NCBI RefSeq assembly: GCF_052324685.1
Contig: NC_135221.1
Coordinates: forward strand, 6,389,875 to 6,453,874
From: Brachyhypopomus gauderio
Taxonomy: Eukaryota; Chordata; Actinopteri; Gymnotiformes; Hypopomidae
Reading direction: 5' to 3'
Length of the DNA stretch: 64,000 nt
This document shows, piece by piece, positions 46,866 through 60,510 of this stretch. A model generated the notes under the pieces. It was not told where the DNA came from, ran no database searches, and worked only from the letters and a program-made list of their open reading frames with translations. Positions within the stretch are counted from its first letter, which is position 1. Each line of letters begins with the position of its first letter. Made by a program: the position numbers and the translations under genes.

Positions 46866-49800
46866 TCATAACGGCTTGTCAATAACCGAAACCCCTGAAA
46901 CAGAAGCAAAAACAGACACGCCCAACCGTCAGTCATGGGCCCGCTGTCTAAGCGTATAATGAGGTGATGTTAGGGTGTGACACGTGATGGAGGCAGGTCT
47001 GTGACGAAGGCAGGTCTGTGATGGAGGCTCACCTGCGTAGCTACGTCCATTGCTCATATTGGTGGGGAGGAGGCTCCATTTATCTGTTGCAGGGTTATAG
47101 TACTCCACGGAGGACAGGTTACACGAGCCGTCATCTCCACCAATCACATACAGCAGGCCGTTTATGGCACACACACCTGCAGACAAACAGTCATATCAGA
47201 CAACAAACAAACACACACACACACCTGCAAACCACCCACTTATTGATCTCGGTCTAACTCTGCATACAATACAATGTACAGAACAGCATTTGAGTAATGA
47301 CTGACTTCATAAGGCTTTCTCGCCCGCGGCCGCTAGCTCCCCCACCGCGCTGGCCGGGCCGGCTCACCTGCGTTCCTCCGGCACATGTTCATGTCACACG
47401 CCTGCTTCCAGGCGTTAGCGGCCGGGTCGTACACCTCCACGCTCTTCCTCACCAGAGGGCCGTCGTGTCCTCCGGCTGCATACAGCTGTCCATTTAGCAC
47501 TCCGACTCCTGCGTGCACGCGCGCACACACACATGAGGACCAGCAGATGGCAGCACTGAGCACACGTTCAGGGAAACACGTTTGACACGGATCGCTCCAG
47601 TTGGGTGGGTGGTGCGGACACACCTGCTCCGCTGCGTCTGGTGCTCATGTCGGCCACGTAGCCCCATTTGTTGCTGACGGGGTTATACTCCTCCACGGTG
47701 CTGAGACACTGGCGAGATGCCCCGTCATATCCCCCTACTGCGTACAGCTTCCCTACAAACACACACACACACATTGGAACCGTTCCTCACACACTCGTAC
47801 GCGCACGTCACAGAGCATATAATGTTCACACGTGTCGGATACCGGCTGGCACATTCGGGCGCTGGTGTCATAGTTTCTCACATGCGACACAATCAACAGA
47901 GCTGGAAAGGTTACAGTGAAAGAGCTACAATGTTGACGAAGTTCCAGAGTACTTGCGTATGAAAGTGCCAAGAGTCTGAGCAGAAGGAGAGCAGTCTCAC
48001 AGCGTGCGGTGGACAGGTGAGCACCAAACGCTTACCGTCTACCACCCCCACCCCCACACTGCTTCTTCTGGTGTTCATGGGAGCCACAAACATCCATTCA
48101 TTAGTCTTGGGGTTATACGCCTCCACTGAAGACAAGCCTGGAGTCCAGAGAGAGAAAGAGAGAGAGTTTGTGTCCACATTTATACAAACAAATCATAAAA
48201 ATCTTAGATTCACATATCGTAGGTTTATGATTTCTCTAGACAAAGTGTTTCAGCAGAGCTCTGTCTCAACAGGGCGGGCGTTTGTACGTTGTTTAGTCAC
48301 GACCACAGTCAGGACCGCAGGTAGTGACTTGCAATTTTGTTTCAAACAACTCAGACCTGCCAACACGTGCATCTCTGAACGTACAGCATCATTCGCAAGC
48401 TGCAAAAACTAAACCTTCAGAAAACTTCAGAAAATGCTGCAACTAATGTTAGAAATGGCACCTTTGGTGGTGGGCGGAGCAGCCCAACGAGGGGGCGGGG
48501 TCAGAACGGCGGTACCTGTGCTGCCGTCGAATCCGCCCACAGCGTAGAGCAGGTCGGCCAGCACGGCGGCGCCCAGCGTGCTGCGTCTCTCTTGCATGCT
48601 GGGAATGACACTCCACTGGTCCCTGACACAGTCATACACGTCCACAGTCCTCACACGCAGGGAACCATTAAAACCTCCCACGGCATACACCTTACCGGCC
48701 ATGAACACCACACCTGACACACACACACACACGCGGACGGACACACACACACGGACATGAGGTTAGCCCAAGAATAAGCCAGAGTGAACACAGGGAGTGA
48801 AGTCAGGAGCGTGAAGGGGAGGTTCACCTGCCCGGCAGCGTCTCGAGGGCAGGTTGGCCACCTGGTACCAGCGATCCTCCTGGAAGTCATAGCACTCCAC
48901 GCTGCGGATGGCCTTGGGAGCCTGGCCACCCACCACCACCATCACCTGGCAAGAGCAACAAGGACAATGGGGGAAGGCTTAACACACACACACTCACACA
49001 CTCACACACACACACTCAAAACACGGTGTGTATCCTTAGAGAGCACAGCTGGATAACTCCGCGTGTTCTCCCCACCTTAGGCAGGCTGACCGGTGTGCGG
49101 GGCCTCGTCCTGTCCGTCTTCATCAGGTGCCGCTGGTCTGCAGGTAACAGGTGGTACTTCATGGCTTCAATGAGAAAGTCCTTACACGTGTTGTTGTTTT
49201 TGATTAAGGCCTCCTCCTCCACGATCTGCTCACACACACACACATCATACGGCAAATCGTTGGCTAAAAATGACACGTGCGCCCAAGCCCACACGTGTGA
49301 ACAGACGGGGCGGCGGCCCACCTGAACCAGGTAGTCTCTGGACAGGAGTGGCAGCCTCACGTGCTCCATCAGCTTTGGCATGTGCTCCAAACGCGCCGTC
49401 TCGTCGTGCTTTATCCACGCCACCATGGCCTCGAAAACCTGCAGGGGGAGGGGGTGGGGGTGAGGGCGAGAGCTGTAGGCCGTCCTCACACCGGCGTGGT
49501 GGGGAGCCCCGGCAGCTGATATGCCAGGACACAGCCGTCACGCCTGTTCTGTTGCCAGGTGACAGCCGGCAGCAGCCGGGTATGTGGAAGCAAGATGAAG
49601 GGCGGGTAACAGGCCACACGGGTAACAGGCCACGCAGGGCAACGTACGGCTTGTGCGACTGTGTGTCCAGGCAGTGCGACGCCCCGAGAGGCAGGCTGTT
49701 TATGACAGAGCCCGTCACAGGCTGACTACTAAACAAGGCAAATAACGCAGCACTGATCAGCTGAGTTATGGCATTTCAGTGCGCCGGTGATGTCAAATAG

Positions 49801-52800
49801 GACAAGGAAAGGCATAATTAGCGGATAACACGATGAACGTGCACTAACGATACTGCAGAAAGCAACAGAAGGCGGCGGTGTCTGGCCTGCCCTGAACAAA
49901 CGAGTCAAGGTTACCTGCTCCTCCGTGGACACAGTCAGTTTGTCACTGGAGATGAGACTGCACACCTGCTGCAAGGAAAGACCGAGGAACTCCTCCCCCA
50001 GCATGACCTCTGAGAAATGCTGCTCTGTTCAGCACAACACACACACACACACAAATATAACTCCACTGTCCTCCAGATCTGGTCCATCAAGCCGGGAGGG
50101 GCAGGGTTGTGGCCGGTGGGCTGACCTGCGTACGCGTTGGCCTGGTTCAGCAGGTCGGTGCACGTGTGCAGGTCGGCGAAGGCGCGGATGCCCAGACAGT
50201 TGGTGGGGTGGAGCTGCGTGTGCAGGAACTGGCAGCACGTTCGTCTCACGTCCATCAGCTGCAGCAAGCCAGCGGCCGGCAGGAGCACCTGGGCACAAGA
50301 GTGACACGATGTGGCGACTCGGTGCCTGAGGGACACAATTTCTGGATTCTCAGAGATAATACGATAACCCAGTTAATAAACACAGCGCACTCATTAATGA
50401 AAGTTCACAAGAGCCATGGAGGTTCAACAAGGAGAAAGTCAGTCCACTCCGTTTCTTTCTATTTACCTTAGTGACAATGAAAGGTTCCCACTTCTATCAC
50501 TTCACACATGGGAAGGTGGGGTGATGTCATTATTACCAGCGGTTCTCTGTCAGTTTCGTCCTGTCTGAATGCGTCATGTCAGTCATTTTTACCAACTGCA
50601 CGCTTTCCTGTCAGTAAATATTCTGGCGCCTTTTACATTATGGTCAATGAGGCATAAAAATAATCTCAGTTCATGTTAATCCCGTACGAACCAATATGTG
50701 TAAAAGTGATTTTTTTGCACTTTTCTCAAGTATGGAAGCGCCGGGCATGCGATGAACAACACTCAAAACCAAAAGTTGAGCCAGGTGCTTCTGGTGACTT
50801 TAGTTAAATCATTATTGCAGCGCATCTTACATCCATGCTATGAACACGTAAATATTTCAAATTCATCTTTCAACTAAAATGTTATTATTACTATAAGTTA
50901 TTATATTGGTATAAGATTAGTACATTGAGTAGTCACTCCCACCTTAGTCATTTATGCCGAGGTTTCTTATCCTGTGCGAATCGGTCATACATTTTACCGA
51001 CGTCCTGTAATAAAACAACCCTGCTCCACTTCTCCAAGTAAAAGGACTCCCGTACGTATAAGGCTGGTGACTGGCATTCTGAGAAAGAGGCTTCACTCTT
51101 TACTCTCCCAGCTGCGTTATGTTGGCTACTGTCTTCCTTGTTTTATAGTCCTATGTGAAGTAAAGCGTTGAAGAGTCAAAAAGAGAAGCTATGAACATTC
51201 TATGTCTGCAGGATTATACCTGCACCACTGAATTACACCTGCACCACAGGATTACACCTGCACCACTGCACCACAGGATTACACCTGCACCACTGGATTA
51301 CACCTGCACCACTGAATTACACCTGCACCACAGGATTACACCCACACCACTGCACCACAGGATTACACCCACACCACTGCACCACAGGATTACACCCGCA
51401 CCACTGCACCACAGGATTACACCCGCACCACTGGATTGCACTCGCACCACTGCACCACAGGATTACACCTGCACCACAGCATTACACCTGCACCACTGGA
51501 TTACACCTGCACCACTGGATTACACCCGCACCACTGCACCACAGGATTACACCTGCACCACTGGATTGCACTCGCACCACTGCACCACAGGATTACACCA
51601 GCACCACTGCACCACAGGATTACACCTGCACCACTGCACAGTAACACACATTTCATACTGCTGCAAATATAAATATACTAACAGCCACTCTACAGCTGTT
51701 ATGTCTACAGCCCAACAACCCTCCTACACAAAAACACTCCATAAATAATGCCTGTAAATTATAGACATAATATCAAACTGCATGTTGCTTATATACTGCA
51801 ATTCTGATCAGCTATGCAATTACAACTCTCTGGTGAATGACACTTAATGTGATATAATTAACATTGGCCTTTACTGTTCTGACCAACATTATTTAGATTT
51901 TTTTCAATCATGTGAGTGCCATGATTACTTGAAGTGCACATAGGAGACCTGGTTGTAAAGTCTGTCAGGAGGCTCTCAGAACAGAATGTGCTTTGTGATT
52001 TGTCTGCATACTGCAGCCTTCAGCAATATCAGTATTGCAAAAGATGATACCAGAGTAACAATTAACAAATAACATACGGTGACCTCCTCCAAGACATTCT
52101 GATAAGTCCCTCCCACTCAAACCACCTGTGAACAAAGACAATGGTGGTAAACACGGGCAGCCCTTTCCTCTGCTAATAATGAGAGGAAACACTGTGGTGT
52201 GGACTCCTCTAGCCAGAAACAGGACGAAGGGACAGGCACATTCCACACGGGTTATGGGAACATGGCTGGCTGCACAAGGCACAGTCAAAGGTCATGAGCA
52301 CCGAGACACGTTTTCTGTGCACACAAGCTGTTTTTCAAAAGTATCTAAAAGCAGTCGACCAAACACAGTTTGTGCTTCACCATACAAGGGCAGCCATCTG
52401 AACACTGCCGAGTCTACCAAACTGGCAGAGAGCAGTCACTCGCCGGCCGAGCGTCTTCGAGTTTCAAGCCGAGCAAAGTTTTGAGGTCTTTTTTGGTATT
52501 ACAATAACAGGATAAAACAAAACCTTGTAAAAATGTACAGGGACAGCATTTAAACGAGAAATTACAAATCAGTGCAATCAAATCATGAATCTATTTTGTA
52601 GAAGATGCTTATCATTCAACAATGTCAAACATGGCAAACCACTTCAAATGTATAAAGTTTCATAGTTAGACTGTCAATTGTAGTGGGCAATGTAATAAAT
52701 GTCTTTTTTAAATTATTAATTTTAGCCAATGATCCAAATCCCAATCTCACATCACATGCAGGCTTTTATTGATTTTTTAATTCTCAAAAATGTGTTTCAA

Positions 52801-54516
52801 TGACTATTGCATTTATAATGCTTCTTAGTATAAATTCCCAATCTCCTTCTTGCCATGTAGTCCATATGAAATAAGAACAGTAAAATCTTCACACTGCACA
52901 GCCAAATCCAATTTGAATGACCACATTTGAGCACAGCACTACAACATACCTGCACATTGTCCTCAGTTACTTCAATCTCTGCTGTATAAATGTAGTCCAC
53001 CAGTTTTCTGAGAGTCTGCCCATCCACTTCCTTTATCTCAACACACGGAGCTTTACTCTCACTCATTTCTCCTGCACACAGCAAACCAACACAGAAGCTG
53101 CAGAGAGAAATTTGGTAGCCAGCACACATTTCATCATGCTAAACATGCTCTTCGTATACGTACTTGAAAACACAGTGCAGAAGAATCCAGACATGATCGT
53201 AATGAGAAGATATTTGTATTGGGCTCAAAGAGCAAGAATGTTAATCAGTCCATCAAAGCAGTGACATTCACTGCTGGTAACCAAGTATTAACCATCAAAG
53301 CCTTATCTACAGTGAACTAAAATATTCAATATAGCCACCGAAGCAGGCTGGTCTACCAGCAGTGAACATTACTGGCTAGATGTAGTAACCAATATTACTG
53401 CTATTATTACCAAGACAAATGTCTTCTGTGTTAAGTGAGGTCACAGGTTTTTGCCCACACATTTCTGACACGTGTGTATGGTATTTTTCCTTTGCATGGA
53501 GTATGTGGTGTAAGACACGTCTCACACTGAGCCCGGTACCTGTGAACATTGCGCAGAAGTAGGGACTGCATGAAGCCAGCACCACTTTATGGGCAGGAAC
53601 TTCCACTTCTCCAGCTACTAACAGCACGTCACACAAAATCTTCCTGCTGTGAAAGAATGCAATTTAGAAGTGTAAGCATTTCTTTGTTGTTACTCAGACA
53701 TAAACTGGTCTCTCACAGGTTCCCAAGGTAACTCATCTGGATTCAAGATAAACACTACACTAACTTAACATAAAAATATGCGAGCAATATTTATAGAAAT
53801 GCCGTGCTTTAACCTTCTCAGGTCGTTCATCAGGCTGAAGGCTTTCCACATGTGTGTGTGACTGAACGTGTGCATCCCTGGGTCTTTACTGTCCGCCTCC
53901 AGATCTAGCACTGATGGGGTTGTAGCACGACTCCTGCAAAGGTCATGAACTGCAGTGTGAATATCCTCTTAACACACACAGCAAGCACAGATACACTCAA
54001 ACCTTTTTTCATGCACACAAAGTGAACAAACTAATCACACGAGGAAAACTGCATTTTTTAAAACATATTAGTTTATATCTGTACAAGCTGGCTGCCAAGT
54101 TTTGGTCAAGCATCCCAAGACATGCAGGTGATTTGAACTACTGTCAACCTACTGACGGACCATTTGTTATATTCAAATATTTACAAACTATCTGGCCATA
54201 ATAGTGCAGGCGTCTACAAATGCTGAAGTGGACCCGTCTTCAGGCAGAACCGTGTTGGGCAGAAGGTCATTTGTGGTGTTCTCCTGCTCTGCTGGCCTGG
54301 TGTGCTGCGGTGTTGGACGGCTAGCGTGAGCAGCCACCCAGCGAACCTCCACCTACGCCACCCAGCCAGCCAGCACCGTGTCACACGCAGCTTCCCATTA
54401 TGTCGTTGGCCGAGTGGACCGGCTCGTGTACATATTCAGCCCTTTATAAACGGTCAGGGAGGCGGAGAGACGGTCCCGCACCGCCGTAGTACCCGCACTT
54501 ACCCGACCACCTCCAT
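46866..54516 (-). CDS. klhl3: Kelch-like protein 3 (BTB-BACK-Kelch, CUL3 adaptor), 15 coding exons
   Basis: Coding exons in transcript order: 54516-54503, 53933-53814, 53646-53540, 53071-52950, 50288-50126, 50024-49915, 49438-49322, 49225-49076, 48945-48828, 48713-48516, 48137-48036, 47752-47624, 47508-47368, 47176-47033, 46894-46866. They total 1764 nt and 587 aa, the human KLHL3 length as I recall. The start MEVVGSRATTPS differs from the mammalian N-terminus. BTB lies at about 35-145 ([35 protein letters not shown]), then BACK ([19 protein letters not shown]), then six Kelch repeats with GG and Tyr/Trp signatures from about 300. In the family, KLHL3 recruits WNK kinases to CUL3 for ubiquitination and so controls renal salt transport. 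S433 (phosphosite) and R528 (mutated in human hypertension), both on the Kelch face, are conserved at the same numbers. The last exon encodes only GVSVIDKPL. Acceptor 53650-53644 is NAGNAG type. Confidence 0.97.
51215..51645. repeat. Variable minisatellite (GGATTACACCTGCACCACTG units)
   Basis: About 430 bases of GGATTACACC(T/C)GCACCACTG units, with or without an inserted CACCACA. The unit length alternates between about 18 and 27 bases, giving a higher-order pattern. It lies in the klhl3 intron between the BTB and BACK exons. The 185-codon plus-strand open frame across it (HHRITPAPL repeats) is a by-product of a unit length divisible by three. Confidence 0.95.
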
Positions 54517-54640
54517 GGTTCCTGTCCAGCTCGCGGTGTAGCCCAGCGGCTAACGTCGGCTCGTTCTCTCCTCCGCTAACTAGTTAGCTAGCCGCGTTCG
54601 TCCCGTCGCGCCTCATTACGACTCGTCTACCCTCCCGTAG
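54280..54640 (-). promoter_or_regulatory. klhl3: klhl3 GC-rich promoter and first exon
   Basis: GC and CpG rise sharply around the minus-strand start codon at 54516-54514. The 14-base first coding exon (MEVV plus two bases) ends at a GTAAGT donor. The ATG lies in a favourable context, AACCATGG. No TATA box is evident, as expected for this class of promoter. The transcription start is not resolved. Confidence 0.55.
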
Positions 54641-54907
54641 TGAACGCTTCGTTTGTTTTTTGTTTGTTTTCTTCAGGTGAGCTGTGGTCTGTTGTATTTT
54701 ATATTTCAAGATGCCCCGGCCAGTTTGTTTACATGCTAATTGTCAGGGGCAGTTTCCAGCTCAGCCTGCTCGCGCACCCCTCGCGCCACACCGTCCAATC
54801 AGCACGCTCCCATCAGTGGCCGTCTACGTTGCCAAGTAACACACCAACCATCTCCCGGGAAATTATTTTTAAAACTGTGAGCGTAGGATGTGATAGAAAC
54901 CCTCTTG

Positions 54908-54938
<31 letters not shown>

Positions 54939-55905
54939 TCTGAATGTTGGTGCAGATAAAATTTTACAAGTTCCTTTTTGCAAGGTATTGGTGACTTAAA
55001 ACTTCGTTCTAGAAATTGGTCACATATGTAAAATATATTTTTCAATGGTATGAACCAATATGCAAGACAAATATCAAATTAGGCCATTTCATAGTTCCTA
55101 CATAGTTTCATAGTAATGTTCCTACAGCTGATGCATGGTATCAAACATGGCAAATACTTATATTTTCAAGTGACTGTCTTTGTGCCTATATAATTAAAAA
55201 TCAAATTTATCATAGGGGAAAAAAACCAGATTCAAATAGATGTATTCATATATTTATTAACCAAAATTGAATAAAGCACAACTTTAAAATTCACATTTAC
55301 AACATTTAGAACATACCCTTATCCAAAGCAACTTGTATATTTATCACCGACAGTGGTGTGAACACCCTGAGAATTTCCCTTCACTATGGCATTTAATCCA
55401 ATTTCACTTTAGAACTCAGAGGAGGGGATCTGGCTCGGCCCGATCCACAGCTTGCAGCATGCTTCATCTTCATGACTGCTACTTACAGAGACCAACGGCA
55501 CATCAGAATCCACGCAGTCTGCCACAGAAAAGGGGGGGGGGGGGGGGGGGGGGTCGACATGACACTTGCATTACCATTGCATATACGTATATCCACGCAC
55601 ACACAAATATGTGTTTTAAATAACTTACCCTTGCTGAATGACAGTATTCTGTGAGGAGATGAGCAACTGCCTTCCAAAGGCTGCCAATGCTAAATTTCAA
55701 AAAGAGGACGGGTGTTAACGCACCAAGTAACTTTTAAGGCCCATCAAACTGAGTCTAACGTTATAACCCCAATCAACTGTTAAGATTAGACTAATGGAGA
55801 GCTTGTTTGACATAACTTACTACCTGCCAATTTAAGAATTCCCATCATTTTGTTTTAAAGGGGTCCGTCTCCCCACCGCAGTGACATAAATTGGACATTA
55901 ATATA
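54641..55905. other. Intergenic DNA upstream of klhl3
   Basis: Contains (AC)n at 54913-54938, a short dispersed-repeat fragment near 55300-55340 (ACCCTTATCCAAAGCAACTT, a phrase common in fish repeats), and 22 G at 55532-55553. No gene was recognised. Confidence 0.5.
55532..55553. repeat. Poly-G run
   Basis: Twenty-two uninterrupted G. Confidence 0.95.
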
Positions 55906-56664
55906 CAGGTGCATCTAAAATTAGAATATCAGGATATACAGTAAATGCACTCAGTCAGGGCTACTTTTGCACGAATTACTGCATCAGTGCAGCGTAGCAT
56001 GGAGGCGATCAGCCTGTGGCACTGCTGAGGTCTTATGGAAGCCCAGGTTGCTTTGATAGCAGCCTTCAGCTCGTCTGCATCATTGGGTCTGGTTGCTCAT
56101 CTTGACAATACCCCATAGATTCTCTATGGGATTTAGGCCAGGCAAGTTTGCTGGCCAATCAAGCACAGTGTTACTATGGTTATTAAACCAGGTGTTGGTA
56201 CTTTTGGTAGTGTGGACAGGGGCCAAGAAAATGAAATGTCCATCTCCAAGAAGCTGGTTGACATAGGGAAGAATGAAGTGCTGTAAAATGCCCTGCTAGA
56301 TGGCTGCGCTGACTTTGGTCTTGATACAAGTGTTTCCAGATGAAAGTTAATTTTGTGTTTCATTTGGAAATCAAGGTCTCTGAGTCTGAAGGAAGAGTGG
56401 AGAGGCATACAAGCCAAGCTGCTTGGTGTCTAGTGTGAATTTTACACCATCAGTAGGACATTGCTGAATTAAAAATCCCCCCCGTTGGTCTTGTAATGAC
56501 ATTTTCTGAGATAACAATTTTGGGTATTCATTGGCTGTAACCCATAATCATCAATATAAATAGAAATAAACACTTGAAATAGATCACTCGGTCATGAATA
56601 TATACGTCTCACTTTTTGTACCGAATTACTGAAACCGATATCCTAATTTATTGAGATGCACCTG
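55906..56664 (-). mobile_element. Truncated Tc1-like transposon with inverted ends and TA duplication
   Basis: The ends are CAGGTGCATCTAAAATTAG at 55906 and its diverged inverse (CTAATTTATTGAGATGCACC) at 56643-56662. Each is flanked by TA (55904-55905 and 56665-56666), the Tc1/mariner target site. The minus strand from about 56170 to 55940 encodes broken transposase: LDWPANLPGLNPIENLWGIV, a Tc1 catalytic-region hallmark, then a frame-shifted tail reminiscent of ELKAAIKATW. At 759 bp it is about half the usual length, so it is internally deleted and inactive. Confidence 0.85.
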
Positions 56665-56666
56665 TA

Positions 56667-58480
56667 CATCATATGCTCACCTCATTCGCTGACTAAGCCA
56701 TCCTTCAGGTCAGTCAACCCAGCTTCAGTTCCTGCAGTTTTTTCAACCAGCTGGACTCAAAACTGAGAAACTACCTAAATCCATCAGTTTTGCCATTTCT
56801 GCAGGTAAAGGGAGAAAGAGGTCATTATTAAGTGATGAACTCATCAGCAATTTCCTAAGTAAAAGACCTACTGCCAAACCCAGTCACTGATCAACACTCT
56901 CACCATCACTGCTTCAAGGCAAATGTAACTGTCCAAGTTATGGAAGGGAAGAACACAAGCTGTACTTTCTTGTTTGACAATTGCACATTCACACTTCACC
57001 AGGCCAGGCCGATAAAATCTAGCTACTTAAAACTATGACAGAGGCTTACAGTTTAATGCACAGAACATCAATATCCAAGTCCTTTCAATGTGCATTTAAA
57101 TGTATTGGGACAAAACACAAGCAAAAACACCGAGATGATGAGGGAGGGGGGTATTGATAAGATGTAAGATAAATAACTGAAACCACAAACCTTGCTTAAA
57201 AATGCTGATCTCCTTGTATTTGGTGTCAATTATATCTGGAGCTAATGCATCAAGTAAACAGGAACTCTAAGCCCCACACTCCGGTATGACCTTAAACTGA
57301 AAATTACCTAAAATATTGGATTAAGACATAACTAGAGACGAGTATCACCACAGCTTCACACACATTGAACCAAACAATATTCTAAATACCACTTGTCATT
57401 CACATGATCACCTGATATTAACGTATAAGTATTAAATTAAATGTTGGAAGTCATGTTGCATGCACGCTTTACTCGTTCATCTAGCAAATACCTGATAGTA
57501 TGAAGTTCAGTGGCTCCAGGTGGATCCATATAGTGTTTAAGACACACTTAATGCAATATCTTGTGTATAAAGTATTTCTACAAACCTGAAACCTGGTGCG
57601 CATATCCTATGGACTTTCAGCTGGGTTTCTACAGCACTGGCGTACCCCTGGAGAATCCAATGACGTAGTAGTGGACACAGCTAAGGTATAGATCCATCTT
57701 ATCTGATCACTAAAAGTACTGGAACAAAGCTCTAGACATATTTTTACAGTAAAGACAACATCCTTATTTAATGGTTGGGGAAATATTAAATCCCCCCTTA
57801 ATCTAGAGATGATCAGAGTACAAAGGAAAATTGAGACCGGCCAGTTGGGCAGCATGTAAATTCAATGACTTTGGGGTTACTCAGGCAGCTAACCTAATTG
57901 GTTTATTCTACTACAAGCCGTCCAAAAAGGTTCACCTTGTGAAAAACATAATGTCTAATAGGGTAAGAACTTTTATTAATAGAAATACATACAGTTTACT
58001 TGTAACTGAAAAACAATATTTAATAGGTCAATACCTTATCAGTAATACAATGAGACAATGCATTTAAAGGAATTTACGTCCTCTTCTGGATTATTTAAAC
58101 TGAAGTATGAAAAAAACTGGAAAAGCCTAGATCAGTCCTATAATCAGGCTTTTCGATGAAAACAAGTTTACTATAACATCTTTAACAATATGTTCATAAT
58201 ATCGAGTCAACTATTTAACATTATATTAATTGGAAGTTACACGTCAGTCACTACAACGGATTACAAAGTAGCTGATGAACCGCAAAACGAAACGCATCCG
58301 ATCCGTCTACATGCTGCGCCGTTTCTGAGACCGAGTTCAACTTTATCCATTTTAGGGCGAGGAGACACATGGATCCCGTTCAACTCTAGTAACCAAGGGG
58401 CCTGGGTACAGCTGAACTAAGCACTAAAATTAAATTCACGGGAATTGACGGGGGGGGGGGGGGGGGCTAGCTACCTCTGT
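56667..58480. other. Intergenic DNA or distal hnrnpa0 3'UTR
   Basis: No exon was recognised. A minus-strand AATAAA at 57972-57977 could end a long hnrnpa0 3'UTR, but that is a guess. Minus-strand open frame 57855-57607 has a weak retroelement-like look without a diagnostic motif. A run of about 20 G lies at 58449-58468. Confidence 0.4.
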
Positions 58481-58961
58481 TCAAAACAATGTCCCAGATT
58501 TAACACTTCATAACCTTAAATAAAAAAGAGAGAGGAAAAAAAAGACAGGATACAATACATATGCTAAAGAGAACACACATGCCTACACTAACAAGCAAGT
58601 GTACTAAACTTAATTCAAACAGACACACAAGCTTGGTAAAAACAGTTTTTTTCGACAGGTAACCTGCCCTTGCCACACTTGGGGAAGTCAGGTAAAGAAA
58701 GATCCAGAGTAGTCGTCCTATGACTTGCCGAAATTCCCACTAGTATCTTGACTGAAAATACGAATTGATTCGTTATATAGCTGCTGTAAGAACTTGATCG
58801 CTGGGTTTAACTGTAGTTACGAGTCGTGTGGGCTCTCCCTACCTATAGTCTGCTAGGCTGGATTAGTTGAAGACTCCTGTATGAATGATGAATGAATCGA
58901 AGTTCATTCGAGTCCTGGGGAAGGAGCAGCTCTTAATTTCGGACCTAAAAAATCAACACCC

Positions 58962-60510
<1,549 letters not shown>

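Noticed and set aside
51191-51748. 185-codon frame with HHRITPAPL repeats
   Set aside because: It is produced by a minisatellite with unit lengths divisible by three, inside a klhl3 intron.
46866-54516. Homologue of the intronic microRNA miR-874 known from mammalian KLHL3
   Set aside because: I looked for its mature sequence in the klhl3 introns on the minus strand and found no match.
57607-57855. Minus-strand frame as possible LINE reverse-transcriptase fragment
   Set aside because: No diagnostic motif such as the F/YADD box is visible; the resemblance is too weak to report as an element.
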